37,111 bases of DNA. Source: Lentisphaerota bacterium. GTDB lineage: Bacteria; Verrucomicrobiota; Lentisphaeria; Victivallales; Victivallaceae. Position numbers and translations under genes: made by a program. The stretch's first letter is position 1; every line of letters starts with the position of its first letter. The notes beneath the pieces were generated by a model, which was not told the origin of the DNA, did not search any database, and saw only the letters and a program-made list of their open reading frames with translations. The DNA lies in assembly GCA_015061695.1 (NCBI GenBank), contig SUWA01000019.1, positions 1 through 37,111 on the forward strand, in the 5' to 3' direction. This document shows, piece by piece, positions 1-7,623 of this stretch.

Positions 1-318
1 TTCGTGCGGGTTTTCGTGATGGGGGACGAGCTTGTCGATCATCATGGCGATGGCGATGCCGCCGAAAAATGCGGCGATCCCCAGCAGGGAACCGGGGCGT
101 TTGCCGAATATTTCAGAGAGTTCCAACTGCGACCCCGCCAGCAGTTCCACCAGCGATATATAGATCATAACTCCGCCGGAAAATCCCAGCGCGCAGGAAA
201 GAAAACGCGTATCGGAACGCTTGGCAAAAAAAGCTATACAGCTGCCGATACCCGTGGAAAGCCCGGCGGCGGCGGTCAGCAGAAATCCGGCAACGATTTT
301 TGATGTTGTAATTTCCAT
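1..318 (-). CDS. zupT: ZIP-family metal transporter, ZupT-like (partial, C-terminus beyond window)
   Basis: The first 106 residues of a membrane protein read from the minus strand; the rest lies left of base 1. The N-terminal hydrophobic helix (KIVAGFLLTAAAGLSTGIGS), a short FFAKRS loop and then the segment LGFSGGVMIYISLVELLAG match the first two membrane helices of bacterial ZupT proteins, where the second carries the GF-(S/A)-G-G-(V/I)-M ... S-(L/M)-(V/M)-E signature. A third helix (LLGIAAFFGGIAIAMMIDKLVPH) follows. Known ZupT proteins import Zn2+ and other divalent metals through the inner membrane; the metal-binding helices 4 and 5 are not visible here. The ATG at 316-318 is preceded by AAGGAG at good spacing. 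It starts 18 bp after the permease gene upstream and is probably cotranscribed with it. The family call is secure; the substrate is inferred. Confidence 0.85.
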   Translation of the reverse strand, partial: MEITTSKIVAGFLLTAAAGLSTGIGSCIAFFAKRSDTRFLSCALGFSGGVMIYISLVELLAGSQLELSEIFGKRPGSLLGIAAFFGGIAIAMMIDKLVPHHENPHE

Positions 319-336
319 AAAAACTCCTTGCTGCGA

Positions 337-1260
337 TTACAGGAAAAACATCAGCATCAGCGGCACGGTCACGATCGAAAGGACCGTACTTATAACGATC
401 GCCTGACTGGCCAGCTCCATATCGCCGCCGTAACGCCGAGCCACCAATACGGAACTTGAGGATACCGGCATCAACGCCGTTACCACCAATACCCGGAAAA
501 TCTCCTGCGGTATCGGAAGAAGTTTGAACAGCATAATAAAAATCAGCGGCAGAATTATCAGTCGCACCGCGCTGAGGTAAAATACATCAAAGAGATTGTG
601 CCACATGCCGCGGGCATTTTTGTAGATCGCCGCTCCGATCCCCACCAGCACCAGCGGTACTGCTGCGCCGCCCATGGTATTGCAGACGTTGGCGACCACA
701 CCGGGCAGGGGGATATTCAATACGACCAGTGTCAACGCCAGCAAGACCGCATAAAGGTTGACCGAGAAAATGTTGCGGACAGTTTCGCGCATGGAGTTGC
801 CGCCGAAAGAAGCGATCCCCAATGTCCAGAACCCGACATTGCCGCCCAAACTCATCACCAGCAGCAGACTCACATAATAATCCCCCCACAAATTATCCAG
901 CACGATCAACGGCAGAAAGAGATAGTTGTTGCTGGTGCAGTAATGTTGAAACATTGCCTGACGGGCTTTGCTTTTGTTGAGCATGAATTTGCAGAAAACT
1001 AATCCCATCAGCATCCCCGCGGCCATCATGGCGAATCCGGCGACCGGCAATATCCACAGATCCGCCAGATCGGAAGATTTGAAGTTGCGCGTGATGCTGC
1101 CGATCGTCAGCAGCGGGAACAGTACATCCAGCGTAAGGTTGGAAATTTGCGAAATACCATTTTCGTCCAGCACTTTGCGCCTGGTCAGCCAGGCCCCGAT
1201 GCCGAAAATAATAAATGTTTCCAGAATTGCCAGAAAAGTTTGGATCACTACCGCGTTCAT
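337..1260 (-). CDS. AEC (auxin efflux carrier) family transporter
   Basis: A 307-residue polytopic inner-membrane protein with about ten hydrophobic helices spread over its whole length, the usual size for the AEC family. The opening (IQTFLAILETFIIFGIGAWLTRRKVLDENG), the segment LDVLFPLLTIGSI in the first third, and the C-terminal ALMPVSSSSVLVARRYGGD followed by ASQAIVISTVLSIVTVPL are typical of the family, the last being its best conserved part. Characterised bacterial members move dicarboxylates such as malate, or other small anions; the substrate cannot be read from sequence. The gene begins 6 bp after the uvrA stop; an AAGGAG lies inside the end of uvrA about 15 bases before the ATG, rather far, so translational coupling is likely. 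A metal transporter gene follows 18 bp downstream. Confidence 0.82.
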   Translation of the reverse strand: MNAVVIQTFLAILETFIIFGIGAWLTRRKVLDENGISQISNLTLDVLFPLLTIGSITRNFKSSDLADLWILPVAGFAMMAAGMLMGLVFCKFMLNKSKARQAMFQHYCTSNNYLFLPLIVLDNLWGDYYVSLLLVMSLGGNVGFWTLGIASFGGNSMRETVRNIFSVNLYAVLLALTLVVLNIPLPGVVANVCNTMGGAAVPLVLVGIGAAIYKNARGMWHNLFDVFYLSAVRLIILPLIFIMLFKLLPIPQEIFRVLVVTALMPVSSSSVLVARRYGGDMELASQAIVISTVLSIVTVPLMLMFFL

Positions 1261-1266
1261 AATATA

Positions 1267-4113
1267 TTACAAATACTCCTTTAAATAACGCCCGGTATGG
1301 GATTTTTTACATTTGGCCACTTCCTCGGGCGTACCGCAGGCGATCACCTGTCCGCCGGCGCTGCCACCCTCCGGGCCGATATCAATAATGTGATCGGCAG
1401 TTTTGATCACATCCAGATTATGTTCGATGACCAGCACACTGTTGCCCATATCGCGGAGTTTGAACAGCACATGCAAAAGCTGATCCACATCCGCCAGATG
1501 CAGCCCGGTGGTCGGTTCGTCAAGTATATACATAGTGTGGCCGCGCGGTATACGGCAGAGTTCCGCGGCTAATTTGACCCGCTGGGCCTCGCCGCCGGAT
1601 AAAGTCGTGGCGCTTTGACCGAGTTTTATATAGCCCAGGCCGACTTCCTGCAATGTGGCAAGTTTGCGTTTCAGGGGCGGTACAGCGTCAAAGAATTCCA
1701 CCGCCTGATTGACGGTCATATCCAGTATTTCGGCAATGTTGTGTTTTTTGTAGCGCACTTTCAAGGTTTCGGCATTGAACCGCTTGCCGTTGCAGGCACT
1801 GCACTCCACATATACATCCGAAAGGAATTGCATTTCGATCTTTTTTATTCCGTCGCCCTTGCACTCTTCGCACCGGCCGCCTTTGACGTTGAAGCTGAAA
1901 CGCCCCGGACCGTAGCCGTGCAGTTTGGCATCAGGCGTTTCGCTCATCAGTTTGCGGATGATATCGAATGCGCCGATGTAAGTAGCCGCATTGCTGCGCG
2001 GCGTTCTGCCGATGGGGCTCTGGTCGATGATAATGGCTTTATCGACCAGTTCCAGATTTTCGATGCGTTGATGGCTGCCCGGCGGCAGATCCATGATTTT
2101 CTGCTGGGCATTGAGCGCGCGCACCAGAATTTCGTTGACCAGCGAACTTTTGCCGGAACCGGAAACCCCGGTTACGCAGCAAAATACGCCCAATGGAATT
2201 TCCACATTGATATTTTTGAGGTTGTTATGCGTACACCCCAGCAACTTGATACTTTTTTTCATGCCGCAGGCGCGTTCGGCCGGTACCGGAATGAGCTTGC
2301 GGCCGGCCAGATAATCACCGGTGGGGGAACCCACCACTTTGGCTACGGCTTCCGGCGTACCCTGGGCCACCAGTTTTCCGCCGCTGCGGCCGGCTCCGGG
2401 CCCCATATCCAGCACATGATCGGCCGCCCGGATCGTATCAAGGTCGTGTTCAACCACAATGACGGTATTGCCGAGGTCGCGCAGCTGTTTCAAAGTTCCG
2501 ATCAAAAGATCGTTGTCGCGCTGATGCAAGCCAATGGAGGGTTCGTCCAGAATATAAAGCACTCCGACCAGCGCTGACCCCAGCTGGGTGGCCAGACGGA
2601 TGCGTTGAGCTTCGCCGCCGGAAAGCGTGCCGCTGGCGCGGTCGAGCGAGAGATAACTCAAGCCTACATCGCAAAGAAATTTCAGGCGCGATTTGATTTC
2701 GCGCAGGACATCGCTGGCAATGGCTTCGCGCTCTTTATCCAGAACCAGTCCGTCCAGAAATTTACGCGCCTGTTCTATGCTCAAAGCATTGAATTTGTCT
2801 ATAGCAAGCCCGCCGACTGTAACGGCCAGACTGACCGGATTGAGCCGGGCTCCATGACACTGCGGGCAGGTGCGGGGCGCAAGGTAGCTTTTCAGTCGTT
2901 CGCGCACCGAATCGCTTTCGGTTTCCACCATCCGGCGGCGCAGATTTTCCAACACGCCTTCAAACGGTTTGCTCCAGCGGTATTTTTTGCCGCGGATATA
3001 GTAATCAAATTCAAGGTGTTCTTCGCCGCTGCCGTAGAGGATAAGGTGGCGGATCGCTTCCGGCAGCTCACGGAACGGGGTGGTCAGCATGGCCGGATAA
3101 TTTTTCCACTCCGCCAGCTTGCGCAGCAGCATATTGTAATACATCACCAGATGGCGCGGCCCGCGCCGCCAGCCGGGGATCGCACCGTTTTTGATACTCT
3201 TGGTATCGTCCGGGATCGCCAGTTCGGCGGCCATGACCATTTGCACGCCCAAGCCGTTGCAGCACTCGCATGCGCCGTAGGGACTGTTGAACGAAAAGTT
3301 GCGCGGCAAAAGTTCGCCGAAACTTACTTTGCAGTCAGTACAAGCCAGATGCTCACTGTATTTGACTTCCTGCCAATCGTCAAAGCCTGCTTCCTGTTTG
3401 AGCAAGGTCAACATGCCAGATCCGTGTTTGAGGGCAGTTTCCACCGAGTCGTTCACCCGCGAGCGATCCATATTGCCGGCCACCAGGCGGTCTACAACAA
3501 TGTCGATGTGGTGGCGGATGGTTTTGGCCAGTTTGATTTCTTCGGGATCATCCAGCGTAACGATCTTGCCGTCGATCCGGCAGCGCAGAAAGCCGTCGGC
3601 GTGGATCTGTTCGATAATATCCCGGTGTTCACCTTTGCGGCCGTCTACCACCGGCGAAAGGATCATAAGTTTGCACTTATCGGGCAGATTCATCAGCTGC
3701 CCGGTGATGGCTTCGGCGCTTTGGCGTTTGAGTTCCTGTCCGCAATGCGGACAGTGCGGTATCCCGGCGTGGGCATAAAGCAGACGCAAATAGTCATATA
3801 TTTCGGTAACAGTGGCTACTGTTGAGCGCGGATTGCTGCCTGCCGAACGCTGTTCGATGGCGATCGCCGGCGAAAGTCCTTCGATATGATCGACCTTGGG
3901 CTTCTGCATCTGGTCGAGGAACATGCGGGCATAAGCCGACAAACTTTCCACATAGCGCCGCTGCCCTTCGGCATAAAGCGTGTCGAATGCCAGCGAGCTT
4001 TTGCCGGAACCGGAAAGCCCGCTGATTACCACCAGTTTATCCCGTGGTATATCCACATTGATATTTTTAAGATTATGCTGGCTTGCGCCGCGGATCTCAA
4101 TATGGTCGAACAT
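1267..4113 (-). CDS. uvrA: UvrABC excinuclease subunit A
   Basis: DNA damage recognition ATPase of nucleotide excision repair, acting as a dimer that loads UvrB. The 948-residue length is normal. Visible in order: first Walker A ([14 protein letters not shown], about residues 31-44), the [16 protein letters not shown] segment, a first CPHC zinc element, CTDC...CECC, CPQC, the ABC signature [17 protein letters not shown] with Walker [14 protein letters not shown], then the second Walker A ([14 protein letters not shown]), the zinc finger CEEC...CSAC, a second [12 protein letters not shown] and [10 protein letters not shown]. Both ATPase cassettes look intact. The ATG at 4111-4113 is chosen because the family begins close to this point (FDHIEIRGA); an in-frame TTG three codons upstream is possible, and neither has a strong ribosome binding site. 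No LexA-type box was recognised in the short upstream region. It heads a run with the AEC permease and ZupT genes. Confidence 0.97.
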   Translation of the reverse strand: MFDHIEIRGASQHNLKNINVDIPRDKLVVISGLSGSGKSSLAFDTLYAEGQRRYVESLSAYARMFLDQMQKPKVDHIEGLSPAIAIEQRSAGSNPRSTVATVTEIYDYLRLLYAHAGIPHCPHCGQELKRQSAEAITGQLMNLPDKCKLMILSPVVDGRKGEHRDIIEQIHADGFLRCRIDGKIVTLDDPEEIKLAKTIRHHIDIVVDRLVAGNMDRSRVNDSVETALKHGSGMLTLLKQEAGFDDWQEVKYSEHLACTDCKVSFGELLPRNFSFNSPYGACECCNGLGVQMVMAAELAIPDDTKSIKNGAIPGWRRGPRHLVMYYNMLLRKLAEWKNYPAMLTTPFRELPEAIRHLILYGSGEEHLEFDYYIRGKKYRWSKPFEGVLENLRRRMVETESDSVRERLKSYLAPRTCPQCHGARLNPVSLAVTVGGLAIDKFNALSIEQARKFLDGLVLDKEREAIASDVLREIKSRLKFLCDVGLSYLSLDRASGTLSGGEAQRIRLATQLGSALVGVLYILDEPSIGLHQRDNDLLIGTLKQLRDLGNTVIVVEHDLDTIRAADHVLDMGPGAGRSGGKLVAQGTPEAVAKVVGSPTGDYLAGRKLIPVPAERACGMKKSIKLLGCTHNNLKNINVEIPLGVFCCVTGVSGSGKSSLVNEILVRALNAQQKIMDLPPGSHQRIENLELVDKAIIIDQSPIGRTPRSNAATYIGAFDIIRKLMSETPDAKLHGYGPGRFSFNVKGGRCEECKGDGIKKIEMQFLSDVYVECSACNGKRFNAETLKVRYKKHNIAEILDMTVNQAVEFFDAVPPLKRKLATLQEVGLGYIKLGQSATTLSGGEAQRVKLAAELCRIPRGHTMYILDEPTTGLHLADVDQLLHVLFKLRDMGNSVLVIEHNLDVIKTADHIIDIGPEGGSAGGQVIACGTPEEVAKCKKSHTGRYLKEYL

Positions 4114-4202
4114 AAAAAACAACTTTTGTATTGATTTGGATTCTTACTCTTATTAATATACAGCCGCAACCTTGCTTTCGCAACCAATATACCGATATAT
4201 CT

Positions 4203-4231
4203 TTGACAAAATAGCAAGCATGGTGTATATT
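4203..4231 (+). promoter_or_regulatory. Sigma-70 type promoter for the GH172 gene
   Basis: TTGACA at 4203-4208 and TATATT at 4226-4231 are separated by exactly 17 bases, giving a consensus -35 and a one-mismatch -10. Transcription would begin near 4238, leaving a leader of about 37 bases with AGGTGA at 4265-4270 before the ATG at 4275. This is the clearest promoter in the window. Confidence 0.78.
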
Positions 4232-4244
4232 GACTGTCAATATA
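4226..4244. promoter_or_regulatory. Perfect 19-bp palindrome over -10 and start site (probable operator)
   Basis: TATATTGAC, a central T, then GTCAATATA: nine perfect base pairs with a one-base centre. It covers the -10 hexamer and the expected start of transcription, the classic position for a repressor site. The half-site GTCAATATA and the upstream copy of ATATATCTTT suggest a dimeric regulator; which family binds it cannot be told. No regulator gene lies next to it. Confidence 0.65.
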
Positions 4245-4274
4245 TCTTTTAACAAACGGTGAATAGGTGAAAAG

Positions 4275-5390
4275 ATGGCATTTTTTAATGGTCTTGGTAT
4301 GAATCAGGGGAATCTTTCCCGACTTTCCAACGCGCTTTCCCGTTCCATCTCGCCGGAAAACTTTACCGGCGCACCCGGACGTGGCGGTATGGCGACCGAA
4401 GGTACCGGCAAGGATTGCGCGGGCGAATTGGGGATCGGGTGGAAAATCTCTCCTTCGATCGAGATCGCTCCCGGCGAAACTTTTACGTTGGCCGATATTG
4501 ACGGCTCCGGAGCTATCCAGCACATGTGGATGACTTTTGCCGGTCGGCACAACCGTTTCTATATTCTCCGTATCTATTACGAAAACGAAGAGCTTCCGGC
4601 AGTGGAATGTCCGGTTGGCGACTTTTTTGCTATGGCATGGCCGCAGAAAACATTTTCGCAGCTTAACAGCCTGATGGTTACATACAATCCCGGCAACGCG
4701 TTTAATTGTTACTGGGAAATGCCCTTCCGGAAACACTGCCGGATCACGCTCACTAATCTTGATTGTAAAAGTTTTCTGCTTTACTATCAGATCGATTACA
4801 CGCTGACCGAGGTGCCGGAGGATTGTGCATATTTCTGCTGCAGTTTCCGCCGTTTCAATCCCTTGCCCTACAAAGAGGTGGTTACCATTGCCGACAATAT
4901 AAATTCAGCCGGACACTATGTAGGCACTTATCTGGCCTGGGGCGTGAACAATTGCCGCTGGTGGGGCGAGGGCGAAATAAAATTTTATATTGATGACGAT
5001 GAGGATTTTCCTACGATTTGCGGAACCGGTACTGAAGATTATTTTTGCGGTTCATATAATTTTGAAGGTGTATTGACTCCCGGCGGCAAGGCGCAGTATG
5101 TTGAATACTCCACTGCGTATGCCGGTATGCCGCAAGTTATCCGTCCGGATGGTCTTTACGTCAGCCAGCAGCGGTTCGGTATGTATCGCTGGCATGTTTG
5201 CGATCCGGTGCGTTTCCGTAAAAAACTCAAAGTTACCATTCAGGCTTTGGGTTGGCATCTGGGCGAAAACGATTACCGCAGTTATCTGCCGCTGCAGGAC
5301 GATATTGCCGCAACCGCCTTCTGGTATCAGCAGCACCCCGCACCGCAGTTGCCGGAACTGCCGGAAAAACGGATGTTGGAAATTATCTGA
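4275..5390 (+). CDS. DUF2961 / GH172 family glycoside hydrolase
   Basis: A 371-residue protein, the usual size of the DUF2961 proteins now placed in glycoside hydrolase family 172, whose characterised members act on alpha-D-fructofuranosides and alpha-D-arabinofuranosides. Recognisable parts are DIDGSGAIQHMWMTF (about residues 74-88), a double jelly-roll-like run of beta-rich segments, VEC-PVGDFFAM, and the family hallmark CGTGTEDYFCGSYNF, in which Glu254 is in the position of a conserved acidic residue. LYVSQQRFGMYRWHVCDPVRF near the C-terminus also fits. There is no signal peptide, so it probably acts in the cytoplasm on imported or released oligosaccharides. It stands alone with its own promoter and operator, and ends 5 bp from the convergent pseudopilin gene. 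Family assignment is firm; the sugar is not known. Confidence 0.9.
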   Translation: MAFFNGLGMNQGNLSRLSNALSRSISPENFTGAPGRGGMATEGTGKDCAGELGIGWKISPSIEIAPGETFTLADIDGSGAIQHMWMTFAGRHNRFYILRIYYENEELPAVECPVGDFFAMAWPQKTFSQLNSLMVTYNPGNAFNCYWEMPFRKHCRITLTNLDCKSFLLYYQIDYTLTEVPEDCAYFCCSFRRFNPLPYKEVVTIADNINSAGHYVGTYLAWGVNNCRWWGEGEIKFYIDDDEDFPTICGTGTEDYFCGSYNFEGVLTPGGKAQYVEYSTAYAGMPQVIRPDGLYVSQQRFGMYRWHVCDPVRFRKKLKVTIQALGWHLGENDYRSYLPLQDDIAATAFWYQQHPAPQLPELPEKRMLEII

Positions 5391-5395
5391 ATTGG

Positions 5396-6067
5396 TTAAT
5401 CCACTGCATCGGCCCGCTGCCACAAAAGGGTGCAGTCCGGCATAAGTTCTCCGTGGCGGGCGGCTTGGGCTGTATAGAATCGGAATGGTTCGCGGCTGTT
5501 GCGGCGGCCTTCCACATGACCGTCGCTGTAGAGTATATTGCTGAGTTGATAGCGGTGAGGTGCAAATTGTTCGCCTTGCGGTGTGATACAGGCAAAATCC
5601 ATGACTATAGCCCGGTTGATGTTGTCTTGTGCGCTCAACTGTCCGTTGAAATCACAGGCGCGTGCCCGGTAGAGGTAGCCGCTCCAGACCATGGGGATAG
5701 TGCGATAATTTTTCACCACGCAGTGCTGGTCGTATCCGGGCGAATCGGGGCAGCCGAAGATCCCCGGTTCATGCGTGTAACTGCCGATCAGACGGCCCAG
5801 CGCCACCGGCGAATAATCCGGCAGCCGCAGAATGGGTATGGAGTTATTTTCCAACCCCGGCATGATATTGGGTATTTCGCCGGAGTTGTCGCAACTGTAA
5901 AAAGTTATACATTGCGCAATGTTGCGCTGATGATTGGCACAGGCGGTCAGCCGTGCCCTGCTGTTGCTGTCGGCAAACATCGACACCAGCAAGGCGGCGA
6001 TCACGCAGATGATTGCAATAATGATCAACAGTTCAACAATGGTAAAATGCGGTCGGCGATTTTTCAC
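5396..6067 (-). CDS. Type II secretion/pseudopilin-like protein with prepilin leader
   Basis: A 223-residue protein whose N-terminus ([27 protein letters not shown]) is a class III prepilin leader followed by the hydrophobic pilin helix. The residue before the processing site is His rather than the usual Gly, while Glu at mature position 5 is kept. The C-terminal part contains [11 protein letters not shown], the DG(H) type signature seen in the DUF1559/H-X9-DG-like proteins abundant in Planctomycetes and Lentisphaerota; several Cys residues could form disulfides. The start is GTG at 6065-6067, overlapping the catalase stop by 4 bases (ATGTGA), with GGAG about 10 bases upstream, so the two are translationally coupled. 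Why a pilin-like protein should be coupled to catalase is unclear. Its role is unknown: cell-surface or secretion function is inferred from the leader alone. Confidence 0.82.
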   Translation of the reverse strand: MKNRRPHFTIVELLIIIAIICVIAALLVSMFADSNSRARLTACANHQRNIAQCITFYSCDNSGEIPNIMPGLENNSIPILRLPDYSPVALGRLIGSYTHEPGIFGCPDSPGYDQHCVVKNYRTIPMVWSGYLYRARACDFNGQLSAQDNINRAIVMDFACITPQGEQFAPHRYQLSNILYSDGHVEGRRNSREPFRFYTAQAARHGELMPDCTLLWQRADAVD

Positions 6068-7521
6068 ATTTCACACTCCATTTTCAAAGCCCGGGCTATG
6101 CCGCGGCCATATTCCGGATCAGCTCTGAAACAGTGTTCGATATGCCGCTTTCTGATAAAATCCGGCACCCCTTGCATGGCGCGGGCCGTGTTGGCAAAAA
6201 GCCGTTCTTTTTGAGCTTGATCCATCTTGCGGAAACGGTTGCCCGGTTGGGTGAAAAAGTCGTTGTCATCCAACCGGAAATCATAATTGTCGCCGTTGCC
6301 GTCAACCGGGGTAGGGGGGCATTTGAATTCCGGCTGTTCCTGCCAGATGCCGTAACTGTTGGGTTCGTAACTTAATTTGCTGCCGTAATTGCCGTCGGTA
6401 CGCATAAAACCATCGCGCGAATAACCGTTGACCGGGCAGCGGGCGCGGTTGACCGGAATCAGATGATGATTCACTCCCAGCCGGTAGCGCTGGGCATCGC
6501 CGTAAGCAAACAATCTGGCCTGCAGCATTTTGTCCGGCGAAAAACCGATCCCCGGAACTACGTTGGCCGGATTGAATGCGGATTGTTCGACTTCGGCAAA
6601 GTAATTTTCGTAATTGCGGTTGAGTTCCATCATGCCGACTGCGTGCAGCGGAAAATCTTCCTGCGGCCACTCTTTGGTCAGATCAAATGGGTTGTAATGC
6701 AAGTTTTGAGCTTGTTCTTCGCTCATCAACTGAACGCAAAGCTGCCAGCGCGGGTAGTCGCCGCGTTGGATGGCTTCGTAAAGATCGCGGATATTGCTGT
6801 CGCGGTCAGCGCCGCAAACCGCACTGGCTTCTTCGTCAGTCAGGAATTTTATTTCCTGCTGGCAGACCCAATGGAATTTGACCCAGGTGCGGTGGCCGTT
6901 GCGGGTATAAAAACTGAATGTATGACTGCCGAATCCGTGCATGTTGCGGTAACTTGCCGGAATGCCGTCATCGCTCATGGTAATGGTTATCTGATGCAAG
7001 GCTTCCGGCAAGCTCGTCCAGAAATCCCAGTTGGCGGCCGGATTGTGCAAGCCGGTAGCCGGATCTTTTTTTACCACATGGTTGAGGTCGGAAAAGTGAT
7101 TGGCGTCGCGCATAAAAAATACCGGTGTATTATTGCCGACCAGATCCCAGTTGCCTTGTTGAGTGTAGAATTTTACCGCAAAGCCCCGTATATCCCGCTC
7201 GGCGTCGGCCGCTCCGCGAAATCCGGCTACGGTGGAAAAGCGGACAAATACTTCGGTAACTTTGCCGATTTCACTGAAAATATCCGCACAGGTGTACCGG
7301 GTTATATCATTGGTTACAGTAAACGTGCCGTAGGCGCCCGCACCTTTGGCGTGCATCCGGCGTTCCGGGATCACTTCGCGGTTGAAGTTGGCCAGTTTTT
7401 CGATCAGATGCACATCTTCCATCAAAAGCGGGCCGCGCGCTCCGGCGGTGCGACTGTTCTGATTGTCGGCAATCGGGACCCCAAAGTTGCCGGTGAGTTT
7501 GTCGTGAGATGCTTTTTTCAT
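6064..7521 (-). CDS. katA: Monofunctional haem catalase
   Basis: Converts hydrogen peroxide to water and oxygen. At 485 residues it is a small-subunit (clade 3-like) catalase. Seen in order: the distal His57 in [12 protein letters not shown], the FSTVAG...[18 protein letters not shown] block, the distal Asn in [13 protein letters not shown] (residues 130-131), [65 protein letters not shown] with the haem-ligating Tyr340, then PVNGYSRDG. One oddity is Phe101 in [11 protein letters not shown], where both bacterial and animal enzymes normally have Glu. There is no signal peptide. The ATG at 7519-7521 follows GGAGG closely; that site lies in a hairpin. A terminator of the upstream kinase gene separates the two genes, so catalase should have its own promoter, but none was obvious in the 50 bases left. 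Confidence 0.95.
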   Translation of the reverse strand: MKKASHDKLTGNFGVPIADNQNSRTAGARGPLLMEDVHLIEKLANFNREVIPERRMHAKGAGAYGTFTVTNDITRYTCADIFSEIGKVTEVFVRFSTVAGFRGAADAERDIRGFAVKFYTQQGNWDLVGNNTPVFFMRDANHFSDLNHVVKKDPATGLHNPAANWDFWTSLPEALHQITITMSDDGIPASYRNMHGFGSHTFSFYTRNGHRTWVKFHWVCQQEIKFLTDEEASAVCGADRDSNIRDLYEAIQRGDYPRWQLCVQLMSEEQAQNLHYNPFDLTKEWPQEDFPLHAVGMMELNRNYENYFAEVEQSAFNPANVVPGIGFSPDKMLQARLFAYGDAQRYRLGVNHHLIPVNRARCPVNGYSRDGFMRTDGNYGSKLSYEPNSYGIWQEQPEFKCPPTPVDGNGDNYDFRLDDNDFFTQPGNRFRKMDQAQKERLFANTARAMQGVPDFIRKRHIEHCFRADPEYGRGIARALKMECEM

Positions 7522-7548
7522 AAAACCTCCATAAGTTGCGGAGGTTTT
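7522..7548 (-). promoter_or_regulatory. Hairpin sequestering the catalase ribosome binding site
   Basis: On the minus strand AAAACCTCC (7548-7540), a nine-base loop and GGAGGTTTT (7530-7522) form a perfect 9-bp stem directly before the ATG. The 3' arm contains the GGAGG Shine-Dalgarno sequence and the 5' arm is its exact complement. Folding would block ribosome access. The T-rich base of the stem argues against it being a terminator, since no T-tract follows. Confidence 0.6.
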
Positions 7549-7574
7549 GACCGGATGGGATCGGCTTTTGTTGC

Positions 7575-7609
7575 AAAAAAAATCCGGCTGTACTGCTGTA
7601 CGGCCGGAT
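7575..7609 (-). terminator. Intrinsic terminator of the triple-module kinase gene
   Basis: On the minus strand a 12-bp stem (7609-7598 with 7593-7582, one G-T pair) and a 4-base loop are followed by seven Ts at 7581-7575. It lies 14 bases after the kinase stop codon and just before the catalase leader. Confidence 0.88.
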
Positions 7610-7623
7610 GAATGGCAGTTGGC

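Larger units (their letters stand above)
4114..4274. other. Divergent intergenic region uvrA / GH172
   Basis: A 161-bp AT-rich stretch between two divergently transcribed genes. The half next to the GH172 gene holds a near-consensus promoter, a 19-bp palindrome and a direct repeat ATATATCTTT at 4195-4204 and 4240-4249. The uvrA half shows no promoter convincing enough to list. Confidence 0.7.

Noticed and set aside
2605-3825. Plus-strand 406-residue open frame
   Set aside because: Antisense to the intact uvrA gene, with no family features and no ribosome binding site.
7522-7548. Terminator before catalase
   Set aside because: The inverted repeat has no following T-tract and contains the ribosome binding site; the real terminator is 7575-7609.
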